NCBI GenBank assembly: GCA_036504215.1
Contig: DASXVO010000030.1
Location: forward strand, 1-64,000
Length of the DNA stretch: 64,000 nucleotides
Reading direction: 5' to 3'
Source: Vicinamibacterales bacterium
GTDB lineage: Bacteria; Acidobacteriota; Vicinamibacteria; Vicinamibacterales; Fen-181
The first letter of the stretch is position 1, and each line of letters starts with the position of its first letter. This document shows positions 44,440 to 54,347 of the stretch, piece by piece. The notes below the pieces were generated by a model. The model ran no database searches and was not told where the DNA came from. It was given only the letters and a program-made list of their open reading frames with translations. Both the position numbers and the translations under genes were made by a program.

Positions 44440-47400
44440 CGCGACGATGCATCCGGACAACCGTCCTGCTCGTGGTGGTGGGCTGTTCGGCGCGCCCGGC
44501 GCTCGCTCAGCTCGATCCGTTGCTGTTCCTCAAGGGCACTCGGCCGAACGTGCTCATTGGTCTCGACCTGTCGAGTCGCATGCTGCGTGACGAGCACGAG
44601 CGGTACTACGACCCCGTGGTCTACCGCCGGCAGGGCGAAGCCTTCGAGGCCACACTCGGACTCAACAGCGCGATCGCCGTGTCTGCATACCGGCGGCGCT
44701 ACGTGGGGCTGCGGTGGCTTGACCCCTTCGATGGGCCGAGGGCCACCGCCGACAGCATCGAGGTCCTGGGCGACCAGGAACCTGGCTATGCCGGCTTTGA
44801 CGACCGCACCAGGTGGTCCCTTGCCCGGCGGGCCGTCATTCGGGCGATCGAGGGGAACCGCGACTCGACACGCTTCGGCCTGCTGACGACCCGGCTGCCC
44901 CTGCGGCCGGCTGGCGACGATCGTCCGCGCGTGCTCGTGGACGACCTTCGTCGCGCCAGTCCGACGGATACCGGCGAGTCCGGCGTCTGGAGCGCCGGAT
45001 TTCCGGTGGTCGCAGCCGCCGCGGCTTCAGCGCCGCCGGGTGCACCGGTCGTCCGCGCCGATGCTGCCAACGCGAACGGGGTCATCCTGGGTCTCCTTGG
45101 CAAGGACGTGCGCGATGCCGGCGGCCTCGTGCCGGCGGGGGCAGACACGCCGGCGTCGGAGGACGCTCCGTTGGGCGGGCTGCTCGACGACCTCTATGCT
45201 GAGGCCGAGCGTCTCATCAAGGCCGATACGACGTGCCGCAACACCGTGATCGTGCTGGTTGTCGGCGGGGGGAGTTGCCTCCGCCTGTCCCGGATCTGTC
45301 CAGGCGGTCCGCCAGGTTCGCACGGGTTGGCGCTCGACGCGTCCCAGTCTACGTCGTCGCCGTGGCACCCGCTGCCGATGCCGTGGAGCAATTGCGCCGG
45401 GTGGCCAGCGAGAGCGGCGGGCGGTACGTTGAGATCACACCGGGCCAGATCGACGCGGCCGGGGCGCCTCCGGTTGTTCCGGACATCGTGCGCGCGCTGA
45501 ACACCGCCGTCCAACATGCCTTCGTCACGTTCACCGACTTCAACACCGGCCCAACGCCATTGCTGCCGTTCGGACCACTCTCCGAGTACCCAACCGCAGG
45601 CCCCGTGGTCGCCACGGTCAATCTCGCGAACGCGATGGATGCACACGGGCAACTGCTTCAGGGGACGCGTATCGTGTCACCGGACGGTACGGTGCTGCTC
45701 CAGCGCTCCAACGTCGTCATCACGACCGCCCTTGGGCTGCCGGGTTTCGACGGTCGGGTCCGCGCATCCAGAGTTCATCACCCTGTGGCGGACCGGGCAT
45801 CCGCCACGGGCTATCGTTTCGTGGCCGACGGCACCTCGATCTGGACGGCCAACGCTCCTCCCGCGGATCGTCGCAACGTCTTCACCGTCCTGCCGGGCCG
45901 CGGTGTCGTGCCCTTCGCCCGTGGCAATGCGCAGGCGCTCGCGCCCTATCTCGGTGTGGACGACGTCGGCGCGCTGATTGAATTCGTCCGTGCGCTGCCG
46001 CCCGGTGCCGTGACCACCTCCACACCTGCCGTGCTCACGCCGCCGTCGTCGGGGCTGGCGGATGCCGACTATCGGGTGTTTGCCGACTCGCTGCGCGACC
46101 GCCGGGCGTTCTGTTTCGTCGGTGCCGATGACGGAATGTTGCACGCGTTCGACGCCCGAACGGGACTCGAGGTGTGGGCCGTCATTCCGTTCAACCTGCT
46201 GCCGAGGCTTGGTGCGCTCATGGGCGGCCAGCCGGTTGACGACTTCCACTTCTTCGTGGGTGGCTCGCCGCAGCTTGCCGACGTTCGGTGGTCGGACAGA
46301 TGGCACACGCTGCTGGTGTTCGGTGAGGGCCCGGGAGGGACGTTCTATCAAGCCTTCGACGTCACGCTGGAAGGTCTGCCCGCTGCCGTGCCGCCGGACG
46401 TCGATCGACCGAACGATCTGCTCGAGTGGTTCAGTAATCCGCAGCGAATACCGTTTCGGTGGAGCTTCCCGGACTACGCGCATTTCGACGCCACGCTGCC
46501 CGACCACGGCGACATCGGCTCCAACGCGAGTGACCTCGAGAAGACCGTGGGTGAAACATGGTCCACGCCGGCCATCGGCCGCGTCGGCGTTGGGCCCGAC
46601 GCCCGGTTTGTTGCCATCGTTGGTTCCGGCTTCCTCGCGCGCAGCCGTGAGCGGCAGGTCAATCGCGGCGGCACCAAGGCCGGCACTCGCCTGTATCTGC
46701 TCGACGTCGAAACGGGCGCGCCCCTCGATGTGCGCGATGTGGGTGAGGACGGTGTCGCGGAAGACCAGGATCGATGCGCGGCCTCCAGCTGTGACCGGCT
46801 CAAGAATGCCCTGCACGGCGATCCCCTGGCCGTTTCTCGCGTCGGTGGAACCTCCCTGGCGAGCACCTATCTCGGCGACCTCGATGGCCATCTGTGGCGT
46901 TTCGACCTGAAGTCAGGTGACGGCGGCGCGCCTGCGTTCGCCGGGTCGCCCCGTCTGGTCTTCGACGCCGGTGCCGACCACCCGTTCTTTGCCGCCGTTG
47001 CGCGGGTCGAGATTGGCGCGGGCGCGTCGTTCCTGTTCGTTGGGAGCGGCAGCGATCTGCTCCCGGCCACGGGGGCCACGCACGCCTACCGGATGTTCGG
47101 CCTGACCGAGTCGGATGGGGCCGGCAGGCTCGGGTTCGAGATTCCGCTCGAGACCGCGGATGTGAACGGCGTGGACGAGCGGGTGACCGCGTTGCCGGCA
47201 CTCGCGGGTGATGTGGTGTTCTTCACGACAAATGGAATTCCTCGGGGGACTCGTTGCATCGAACCGGAGGCCCGGCTGTACGCCCTCACGTATGACGGCG
47301 GTACTGCCTACGGGCGTGGGGGAAAACCGCGGACAAAGGCCGGTGACAGGCAACCAGTCGCCGTGGTTCCCCGCCGGCGAGCCACGGCTCCCGTCGTGGC

Positions 47401-47521
47401 CGACCGCCATCTGTTCCTGGCAACCGGGAACACCATCCAGGTGTTCGGCGATCCCGAGCACTACAATGAGGAGGCAGGCGTCGCGGGGCTCAGGATTCTC
47501 TCCTGGCGCGAGGTGCGGTAG
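44436..47521 (+). CDS. pilY1: PilY1/PilC-like pilus tip adhesin, interrupted by a frameshift
   Basis: The 5' part runs in one frame from the ATG at 44436 (signal peptide TTVLLVVVGCSARPALAQ; VWA-like start NVLIGLDLSSRMLRDEHERYYDP; NTVIVLVVGGG) and stops at 45500. The 3' part continues in another frame from about 45270 to 47521. It holds the PilC beta-propeller domain: FCFVGADDGMLHAFDARTGLEVWAVIPFNLLPRL, WSTPAIGRVG and YLGDLDGHLWRFDL. One extra G in the G6 run at 45267-45272 would join them into a ~1,028-residue protein. PilY1 promotes pilus assembly and adhesion. It may be an assembly error, a broken gene or a phase-variable one. Confidence 0.85.
45267..45272 (+). other. G6 homopolymer at the pilY1 frameshift
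   Basis: Six consecutive G are the point where the two halves of pilY1 change frame. Seven G would give VVGGGELPPP and restore the reading frame through VPVYVVAVAP. Confidence 0.7.
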
Positions 47522-47607
47522 GATGGGCGACGGGGGACTGCAGTATTGCCGGGATCGGCCGATACAGAATACGAGTGAGTGTCGGCAAGAGCCGGCTGGG
47601 AGTCGCC

Positions 47608-48189
47608 ATGAGGATCTCGACGCTTGCCTGGGTGTTGCTTGCCGCGCTGGGAGTGACGGAAGTGGCCCGGGCACAGACGCTTGCAGACGTTGCGCGGAAG
47701 GAAGAAGAACGGCGGAAGGCCCTCAAGACGTCGGGCAAGGTGTACACGAACGACGACTTGAAGAGGTATCCAGTCTCCACCGCGCCTGCCTCGGAGGGCG
47801 ACAAGGCGGCTGCAGGTGCGGGCAACACGACAGTGAAGCCCGAGGGCGCAGTTGACGCCAAGGCTGGGGCTGCAGCGCAGGCGAAGGAGCAGGCGGCCAC
47901 CGAAGAGAAGGGCGAAGCGTACTGGAGGAACCTGCTCTCCCAGACCCGCACCCAGCTCGAGCGCAGCCAGTCGTTCCTCGAGGCGCTGCAGAGTCGCGTC
48001 AACGGGCTCACCGCCGACTTCTACGCTCGCGACGATCCCGCACAGCGGACGCAGCTCTGGAACCAGCGCACCAAGGCGCTCGAGGAGATGGAGCGTCTCA
48101 AGAAGGACATCGCGGACTCCACCAGACAGCTGAACAAGATCCAGGATGACGCGCGCCGTGCCGGCGTGCCGCCGGGTTGGCTGCGGTAG
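47608..48189 (+). CDS. Secreted coiled-coil protein of unknown function
   Basis: 193 residues from the ATG preceded by GGGAG. A signal peptide (MRISTLAWVLLAALGVTEVARA) is followed by LADVARKEEERRKALKTSGKVYTNDDLKR, a motif I associate with uncharacterised acidobacterial proteins. Then come an Ala/Lys/Glu-rich low-complexity part and a C-terminal coiled coil (about 105-185; AYWRNLLSQTRTQLERSQ, KALEEMERLKKDIADSTRQL). It lies between pilY1 and the NtrC-type regulator in one operon, so a periplasmic pilus-related role is possible but unproven. Confidence 0.7.
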   Translation: MRISTLAWVLLAALGVTEVARAQTLADVARKEEERRKALKTSGKVYTNDDLKRYPVSTAPASEGDKAAAGAGNTTVKPEGAVDAKAGAAAQAKEQAATEEKGEAYWRNLLSQTRTQLERSQSFLEALQSRVNGLTADFYARDDPAQRTQLWNQRTKALEEMERLKKDIADSTRQLNKIQDDARRAGVPPGWLR

Positions 48190-48196
48190 GAGCGGC

Positions 48197-49618
48197 ATGG
48201 CAGTCCGTGCGGCTTCGCCTCCTGTGGCCCGCGCCCCGGTCCTGATCGTCGAGGACCGGGATTCGCTCCGCACGATGCTCCGTCGTGCGCTCGAATCCCA
48301 CGGCCATGCGGTCGTCGAGGCACGTGACGAGCCGGAGGCTGCCGAGCAGTTGCGCGCCGCAGCACCCGCCCTCGTCCTCACCGATCTGCGTCTGCCCCGC
48401 GGCGACGGATTCGCCGTCATCAAGGTCGCCAAGGCCTTCGATCCCGATCTGCCGGTCGTCGTCATGACCGCCTACGGCAGCATTCAGGACGCCGTCGCGG
48501 CCATGAAGCAGGGTGCCCTCGATTTCCTCGCCAAACCCGTCGATCCCGATCATCTTCTGCTCATTGTCGAGCGCGCGATGGCTCAGCGGCGACTCGTGGC
48601 CGAGTACCTGCTGCTGAAGGAGGAACTGGCGTCCCACCGGGGGCTGCCGCAGATCGTCGGCGATGCTCCGGCGCTCAAGCAGGTGTCGGTGGCACTTCAG
48701 CGGGCAGCCGGCACGGAGACGACGGTGCTCCTCGAGGGCGAGAGCGGGACGGGCAAGGAACTGTTCGCCCGCGCGCTCCACGCCTTGAGTCCGCGCAGCG
48801 GCGGTCCGTTCGTGGCGATCAACTGCGCGGCCATTCCCGAACAACTTCTCGAGACCGAGTTGTTCGGCCACGAAAAGGGCGCGTTCACCGGCGCCGGGGT
48901 GCGGAAGCTCGGCAAGTTCGAGTTGGCGGACGGCGGGACGCTGTTCCTCGACGAGATCGGTGACCTGCCGCTGGCGCTCCAGGGAAAGATCCTGCGTGCG
49001 CTCGAGGAGCGCGAATTCGATCGTGTGGGTGGGACCGCGACGATTCGCGTGGACGTGCGCGTCGTGGCCGCCACCAACCGTCAACTTCGGGCCGCGGTTG
49101 CGGCGCGGCAGTTCCGCCAGGACCTGTTCTTCAGGCTGTCGGTATTCCCGATATCCATCCCGCCCCTCCGCGACCGTCGCGAAGACGTCGTGCTGCTCGC
49201 GCGGCACTTCATCGACCGCTTCTGCCGCGAGATGAAGAAGCCCGGGATGTCGTTGTCCGAGCACGCGCAGGCCGCGCTGATGCAATACGGTTGGCCGGGC
49301 AACGTCAGAGAACTGCAGAACTGCATCGAACGGGCGGTCATCCTGACCGACGGCCCCGTCATCCATCCGCACCACCTCAACCTCCTGGGCGCGGAGGCCC
49401 CCGGGGCGGCGGAGGCGCGTGACCCCTGGGGCGCGATCGACCTGTCCGGTTCGCTCGCCGGCGCGATGGGGCGGGTGCTTCGTGACGCCGAGCGAGAGAA
49501 GATTGTGCGGACGCTGGCCGAGGCGAGCGGCGACGCCGGTCTCGCGTCGGAGATGCTCGGCATCGCGTACCGGACGTTGCTCGCCAAGATCAAGGAGCAT
49601 CGTCTGGGCGACGGCTGA
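48197..49618 (+). CDS. NtrC-family sigma-54 response regulator (second)
   Basis: 473 residues from the ATG with TAGGAG upstream. The receiver Asp is at about 63 (VLTDLRLPRGDG). The AAA+ domain has GESGTGKE, GAFTGA and FLDEIGDL, and RQDLFFRLSVFPI. The C-terminal Fis helix-turn-helix region is EKIVRTLAEASGDAGLASEMLGIAYRTLLAKIKEH. It closes the minor-pilin operon and probably works with the kinase at 40485. It differs from PilR in the linker and helix-turn-helix, so it likely reads other sites. It is convergent with aroB, five bases apart. Confidence 0.92.
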   Translation: MAVRAASPPVARAPVLIVEDRDSLRTMLRRALESHGHAVVEARDEPEAAEQLRAAAPALVLTDLRLPRGDGFAVIKVAKAFDPDLPVVVMTAYGSIQDAVAAMKQGALDFLAKPVDPDHLLLIVERAMAQRRLVAEYLLLKEELASHRGLPQIVGDAPALKQVSVALQRAAGTETTVLLEGESGTGKELFARALHALSPRSGGPFVAINCAAIPEQLLETELFGHEKGAFTGAGVRKLGKFELADGGTLFLDEIGDLPLALQGKILRALEEREFDRVGGTATIRVDVRVVAATNRQLRAAVAARQFRQDLFFRLSVFPISIPPLRDRREDVVLLARHFIDRFCREMKKPGMSLSEHAQAALMQYGWPGNVRELQNCIERAVILTDGPVIHPHHLNLLGAEAPGAAEARDPWGAIDLSGSLAGAMGRVLRDAEREKIVRTLAEASGDAGLASEMLGIAYRTLLAKIKEHRLGDG

Positions 49619-49623
49619 TCGAA

Positions 49624-50709
49624 TCAGGCCCGGAATCCCACCCGCCGCAACGCCGCGGTCAACTCTTCGACCCTGACGTCGGTCACGACCGACGCCCTGC
49701 CGATTCCGGTGGGCAGCACGAAGTGCAGCGCGCCGTCGGTGACCTTCTTGTCGCGCTGCATCGCGTCCAGGATGTCGCCGATCGCGAGGTCCGTTACCTG
49801 CGGTAGCGGGCCGAGTTGCATGATGAGCGTGCTCAGTTGCGCCCGCTCGTCGTCCGCGAGCAGCGCGCGTGCGACGGCGACGTCGGCCGCGACCAGCATG
49901 CCCCAGGCCACGGCTTCTCCGTGCCTGAACCGCCGGTACCCGGTGACCGATTCGATCGCGTGTCCGGCCGTGTGGCCGAAGTTCAGCACGCGACGGAGGC
50001 CCGACTCGCGCTCGTCGGCGGACACGATGGCGGCCTTGATCGACCCGCATTCCGCGACCAGTGGTCCGAGCGTCTCGGAGGCTGCGTCCCTCAGACTGCG
50101 GCGGTCGCGCTGCAACCGTGTGAAGAGCGTCTCGCTGCACGCCATCCCGTACTTGACGACCTCGTACATGCCGGCCCGGAACTCCCGTCGCGGGAGAGTG
50201 CCGAGGAACCGGGGATCGGCGACGACGAGCAGTGGAGGGTAGAAGGCGCCGACGAGGTTCTTCCCGGCCGCGAGGTTGACGCCGACCTTTCCGCCGATGG
50301 AGGCATCGACCTGCGCAAGCAGCGTCGTTGGCACGTGCACGAGACCGATGCCGCGCATGAATGTGGCGGCCACGAATCCGGCGAGATCGCCAATCACGCC
50401 GCCCCCAACCGTCACGATGACGCTGCCGCGATCGGCTTGCGCCTTGACGAGCAGGTCGTAGACGCGGCCGACCGTCTGCAGGTGCTTGTGTCGTTCGCCG
50501 TCCGGGATCTGGATGACCTCCGCACCTGGCAGCGCCGCGGCAATCGGTTCGCCGTGCAGGCGCCAGACGAGCGGGTTGGTCACGACGAACCGGCGGCGGC
50601 CGATGCGCCGTTCGTCGAGCAGTGAACCGATCTGCGACGCGAGACCAGGGCCGACCAGCACGGCGTACGCCCCGCTGGCCGTGGTGACATCGATTCGAAC
50701 GGGGTGCAT
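49624..50709 (-). CDS. aroB: 3-dehydroquinate synthase
   Basis: 361 residues. It catalyses the second step of the shikimate pathway, DAHP to 3-dehydroquinate, using NAD and a divalent metal. Seen are IPDGERHKHLQTVGRVYDLL, the NAD-binding GGGVIGDLAGFVAATFMRGI, VPTTLLAQVDASIGGKVGVN, the metal-binding NFGHTAGHAIE and FRHGEAVAWGM. The ATG at 50709 has GAGAGG upstream. It is divergent from proS, with a 116-bp spacer. Confidence 0.95.
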   Translation of the reverse strand: MHPVRIDVTTASGAYAVLVGPGLASQIGSLLDERRIGRRRFVVTNPLVWRLHGEPIAAALPGAEVIQIPDGERHKHLQTVGRVYDLLVKAQADRGSVIVTVGGGVIGDLAGFVAATFMRGIGLVHVPTTLLAQVDASIGGKVGVNLAAGKNLVGAFYPPLLVVADPRFLGTLPRREFRAGMYEVVKYGMACSETLFTRLQRDRRSLRDAASETLGPLVAECGSIKAAIVSADERESGLRRVLNFGHTAGHAIESVTGYRRFRHGEAVAWGMLVAADVAVARALLADDERAQLSTLIMQLGPLPQVTDLAIGDILDAMQRDKKVTDGALHFVLPTGIGRASVVTDVRVEELTAALRRVGFRA

Positions 50710-50730
50710 GGGTCCTCTCGAGCCCGGCCT

Positions 50731-50761
50731 TTGGACTTCCGCGGGCGAAGCCAGGTAGGAT
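50731..50761 (+). promoter_or_regulatory. Weak sigma-70 candidate for proS
   Basis: TTGGAC (50731-50736) and TAGGAT (50756-50761) are 19 bp apart, longer than ideal. They lie 65 bases before the proS ATG in the aroB/proS spacer. Confidence 0.25.
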
Positions 50762-50825
50762 AGCTTACACTGTTTGATTCTCGCGCGGTTCCTGGGGAAC
50801 GGCGCACGCATGCGAAGGAACGACG

Positions 50826-52313
50826 ATGACGAACACCGGCGACGGCAAGAAGGGCGGCGGCGACAAGAAGGGTGGCGGCGAGGCACAGGTGACCGAGATT
50901 ACGCCTCGATCGGAGGACTTCTCGCGGTGGTACACCGATGTGATCCGGCGGGCCGAACTGGCGGACTACTCGCCGGTCAAGGGCTGCATGGTCATCCGGC
51001 CGTACGGCTACGCGATCTGGGAGCTGATTCAACAAGGACTCGACCGTCGCATCAAGGCGACCGGGCACGTCAACGCCTACTTCCCGCTGCTGATCCCGAA
51101 GAGCCTGCTGACCAAGGAAGCCGACCACGTCGAGGGCTTCGCGCCGCAGGTCGCGTGGGTGACCAAGGGCGGCGACGAGGAACTCGAGGAGCCGCTCGTC
51201 ATCCGGCCGACGTCCGAGGCGATCATCGGGACGATGTACGCGAAGTGGATCCAGTCGTGGCGCGACCTGCCGGTGCTCATCAACCAGTGGGCGAACATCG
51301 TCCGGTGGGAGAAGGTGACGCGGCTGTTTCTGCGGACGACCGAGTTCCTCTGGCAGGAAGGCCACACGGCGCACGAGACCGCCGAGGAGGCCGAGGCAGA
51401 GACGCTGAAGATCCTCGGCCTCTACAAGGAGTTCTGCGAGACCGAGCTGGCGATGCCGGTCATCGCGGGGCGCAAGAGCGAGAGCGAGAAGTTCGCGGGC
51501 GCATCGCGCACCTACTCGATCGAGGCGCTCATGGGGGACGGCCGCGCCCTGCAGGCGGGGACATCGCACAACCTCGGCCAGAACTTCGCGAAGGCATTCG
51601 GGATCCAGTTCCAGGCGCGCGACAAGTCGCTGCAGCACATCTGGGGCACGTCATGGGGCATCACCACACGCCTCATCGGCGGCGTGATCATGACGCACGG
51701 CGACGACAACGGGCTGGTGTTTCCGCCGCGGATCGCGCCGCACCAGGTCGTCATCGTGCCGATCCCGCGCGGCAACTGGCGCGAGACGGTCCTGCCGCAC
51801 GCCAAGGCGATCTTCGACGAGTTGACGGCGCAGGGTGTGCGCGTGATGCTCGACGACCGCGACGCCTACACGCCCGGCTGGAAGTTCGCCGAATGGGAGA
51901 TGCGCGGCGTGCCGGTTCGGCTCGAGATCGGGCCGAAGGACATCGAGAAGGGCCAGGTGATGCTGGCGCGTCGCGACACGCGCGAGAAGCTGCCGGCCTC
52001 ACGCGACGGGCTCGCCGGGCGCATCGTGGATCTGCTGGCGGACATCCAGCGTGTGCTGTTCGAGCGCGCGATCCAGTTCCGCGCGGACCATACGACCGAG
52101 ACGACGTCGTACGACGAGTTCAAGCAGACCCTGGAAGGCCGCCCCGGTTTCGTCATCGCGCCGTGGTGTGGCAGCGGCGAGTGCGAGACACGGATCAAGG
52201 CCGAGACCCAGGCGACGATCCGCAACCTGCCGATTGAGGACAGCGCGGGAGGCGAGTGTATCTGCTGCGGGAAGCCCGGGATCGCCCGCGCGCACTTCGC
52301 GAAGTCGTACTAG
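50826..52313 (+). CDS. proS: Prolyl-tRNA synthetase, archaeal/eukaryotic type
   Basis: 495 residues. A Lys/Gly-rich N-terminal tip (about 20 residues) precedes the class II core: VIRPYGYAIWELIQQGLDRRIKATGHVNAYFPLLIP (motif 1), RPTSEAIIGTMYAKWI, RTTEFLWQEGHTAHET (motif 2) and GTSWGITTRLIGGVIMTHGDDNGLVFPPRIAP (motif 3). The anticodon-binding domain and a C-terminal zinc-type domain follow (APWCGSGECE, CICCGK). There is no bacterial editing insertion (INS), so it is the shorter ProS type. The last residue is Tyr, as is usual for this type. Confidence 0.95.
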   Translation: MTNTGDGKKGGGDKKGGGEAQVTEITPRSEDFSRWYTDVIRRAELADYSPVKGCMVIRPYGYAIWELIQQGLDRRIKATGHVNAYFPLLIPKSLLTKEADHVEGFAPQVAWVTKGGDEELEEPLVIRPTSEAIIGTMYAKWIQSWRDLPVLINQWANIVRWEKVTRLFLRTTEFLWQEGHTAHETAEEAEAETLKILGLYKEFCETELAMPVIAGRKSESEKFAGASRTYSIEALMGDGRALQAGTSHNLGQNFAKAFGIQFQARDKSLQHIWGTSWGITTRLIGGVIMTHGDDNGLVFPPRIAPHQVVIVPIPRGNWRETVLPHAKAIFDELTAQGVRVMLDDRDAYTPGWKFAEWEMRGVPVRLEIGPKDIEKGQVMLARRDTREKLPASRDGLAGRIVDLLADIQRVLFERAIQFRADHTTETTSYDEFKQTLEGRPGFVIAPWCGSGECETRIKAETQATIRNLPIEDSAGGECICCGKPGIARAHFAKSY

Positions 52314-52381
52314 ACATCTTCCAGGGGCGGAAGCGAGTTCGGTGGTGTGAGGCGAAGCTTCGCCAGCAGCCTGCCCGACAG

Positions 52382-53467
52382 CTACCGTTTCGGTGGGCCG
52401 AGCAGCTCGGCCGCCGTGTCGGGCCACCGCGCCCTGATGCGGCGCGTGAGGGCGTGGCGTTCGGTGAGGCGCTCCCGCTCCGCGATGGCGCGGAACGCCG
52501 CGATGAGATGGTCGCGCCACCAGTTCGTCGATCCGCGCTGTGCCATGGTCGGCAGGGCGTTGGAGGAGTCGCGGCGGGCGTCGGGGGGATGCGCGGGTGC
52601 CATCCGCGCACAGGCGGCGGCAATCGCCTCGAGGCACGACTTGTCGCCGATCGCCCCTACTGCCGCGAGCATTTCGACGGGTGCCTGGTCGGTCTGCTCG
52701 ATGGTTTCGCGCAGATCGTAGAGCGCGACGGTGCTGCCTTGCGCCGCGAGCGCCTGGTGGACGGATGCGCGAGCCAGCATCCACTCGCCGCGACGCGTGG
52801 GATCGCCGGTCCGCGATTCCATTTCGCGCAGTCGTTCGATCAGCCGGTGCAGCGTAGGCAGGGACGCACGCTCACCATCCGCCGCGAGCCACCGCTTCAA
52901 CCGCGCGGGATCGTCCGGCAAGCCGGCCGCAGCCGCCTGGTCCAGCGCTTCCAGGGGGGGCTGCGCGGCTGGGGTTCCCCCCTCCTCGGCCCCGGCTGCG
53001 CGCATGCCCTCGTCCGGATCCTCTCGGAGGCGGTTCCTGAGCGGTTCGAGCGTCGGAGCCGGGAGGTTCCGCAGCGCGTCGAGCGCAGCCAGCCGAACGG
53101 CGGCTGGCCGTCGCGTGTCCAGGACCACCGCCGTCAACCGGTCGAGGACGGCCGTCCCCTGCGGCGAGTCGAGAAGCCGGCGAAGCAGGCCGGCCGCTGG
53201 TCCTCGCAGCAGGTCGTCCGGACCTTCGAGACACGCCTGGGCCGGTTCAATGGCCCGATGGTCGCCGATGGCTTCGAGCGCGGCGAGCGCCGCAACCCGG
53301 GCGGCCTGCACCCTGGTGGAGGTCAGCAGCGCGAGGAGGCCCTCGACCGCCCGTGTTCCGATGACCGACAGCCTCGCGACGGCGGCCTCGCGCGCGACGT
53401 CAGGGCCCGCCTCGATGTCCTGCAGCAGGCCCGACACCTCCCGGGCGGACGATCGCTTGATGACCAC
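52382..53467 (-). CDS. HEAT-repeat protein
   Basis: 361 residues, GTG start. At least four HEAT-like units cover residues 10-150 (REAAVARLSVIGTRAVEGLLALL, ARVAALAALEAIGDHRAIEPA, AAVRLAALDALRNLPAPTLEPL), and more degenerate helices follow to the end. There is no signal peptide or catalytic motif. It is probably a cytoplasmic scaffold; no partner can be inferred from the neighbours (proS convergent, tatC upstream on the same strand). Confidence 0.65.
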   Translation of the reverse strand: MVIKRSSAREVSGLLQDIEAGPDVAREAAVARLSVIGTRAVEGLLALLTSTRVQAARVAALAALEAIGDHRAIEPAQACLEGPDDLLRGPAAGLLRRLLDSPQGTAVLDRLTAVVLDTRRPAAVRLAALDALRNLPAPTLEPLRNRLREDPDEGMRAAGAEEGGTPAAQPPLEALDQAAAAGLPDDPARLKRWLAADGERASLPTLHRLIERLREMESRTGDPTRRGEWMLARASVHQALAAQGSTVALYDLRETIEQTDQAPVEMLAAVGAIGDKSCLEAIAAACARMAPAHPPDARRDSSNALPTMAQRGSTNWWRDHLIAAFRAIAERERLTERHALTRRIRARWPDTAAELLGPPKR

Positions 53468-53519
53468 GGCTGTAGCTTACCGCAAACGGCATGAACGAGG
53501 GCAGCGACCCCCGCGAGTG

Positions 53520-54347
53520 TCAGGCCTCCTCTTCAGCAGGCGCGGATTTGCGCTTCTTGCCGAAGAGCCAGGCAATCAGGATGCTGAGCAAGTACAGGCC
53601 GATCATCGGCGCCGCGAACAGCGTTTGCGTCAGCATGTCGCCGCTCGGGGTGACGACTGCGGCGACGATGAAGATGATGAGTATCGCGTATTTGAAGTTC
53701 TTGATCAGAAAGCGTGCCGTGACCAGCCCCATCCTCGCCATGAAGTAGATGACGGCAGGCATCTGGAACACCAGACCCATGCCGAGGATCATCTTCACGT
53801 ACAGTTCGAAGACCGGCTCGATCTTCGGCGCGAAGAGGAGTTTGTCGGTGGCGAAGCTCGCGAAAAACGTCCACATCCACGGGAAGAGCAGGTAGTGGGT
53901 GAACGCTGCGCCGCCGATGAAGCCGACGCTGGCCAGGAAGACGAACGGGAAGGCGAGCCGTTTCTCCTTCTGGTACAGACCAGGCGCGATGAAGAGCCAC
54001 GCCTGCCACATCACGACGGGGATCGCGATGATGATGCCGGCCAGCAGCGCCATCTTGACGTAGAGGATGAACGCTTCGGTCGGCTCGGTGAAGATGAACG
54101 TGCTTCCCTTCGGCAGCAGCCGTGACAGCGGATCCATCACGAACTGGTAGATCCGGTCGACGAACCCGAAGGAGATCAGGCACGCGACACCGATGGCCGC
54201 CACCGCGACCATGATCCGTTTCCGGAGTTCGTCGAGGTGCTCGAGAAACGTCATCTTGGCGCCAACGCCATCCTCGGGGTCGGACTCGGGGTCCTGTCCA
54301 CCGGGCGCCGGAACGCCGCCATGGCCGAAGAACGGAACGAGCGCCAT
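53520..54347 (-). CDS. tatC: Sec-independent translocase protein TatC
   Basis: 275 residues, six helices. The conserved N-terminal MTFLEHLDELRKRIMVAV contains the Glu/Leu/Arg residues that bind twin-arginine signal peptides. FTEPTEAFILYVKMAL and FPFVFLASVGFIGGAAFTHYLLFP are typical TatC loops. The Lys/Glu-rich tail is cytoplasmic. About 30 residues precede the conserved start; the ATG overlaps the tatA stop by one base, so that start is likely. Confidence 0.96.
   Translation of the reverse strand: MALVPFFGHGGVPAPGGQDPESDPEDGVGAKMTFLEHLDELRKRIMVAVAAIGVACLISFGFVDRIYQFVMDPLSRLLPKGSTFIFTEPTEAFILYVKMALLAGIIIAIPVVMWQAWLFIAPGLYQKEKRLAFPFVFLASVGFIGGAAFTHYLLFPWMWTFFASFATDKLLFAPKIEPVFELYVKMILGMGLVFQMPAVIYFMARMGLVTARFLIKNFKYAILIIFIVAAVVTPSGDMLTQTLFAAPMIGLYLLSILIAWLFGKKRKSAPAEEEA

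Noticed and set aside
52351-52364. Perfect palindrome GGCGAAGCTTCGCC after proS as a terminator
   Set aside because: It has no loop and no T-run, and contains a self-complementary HindIII-like core; 14 bp may be chance at this composition.
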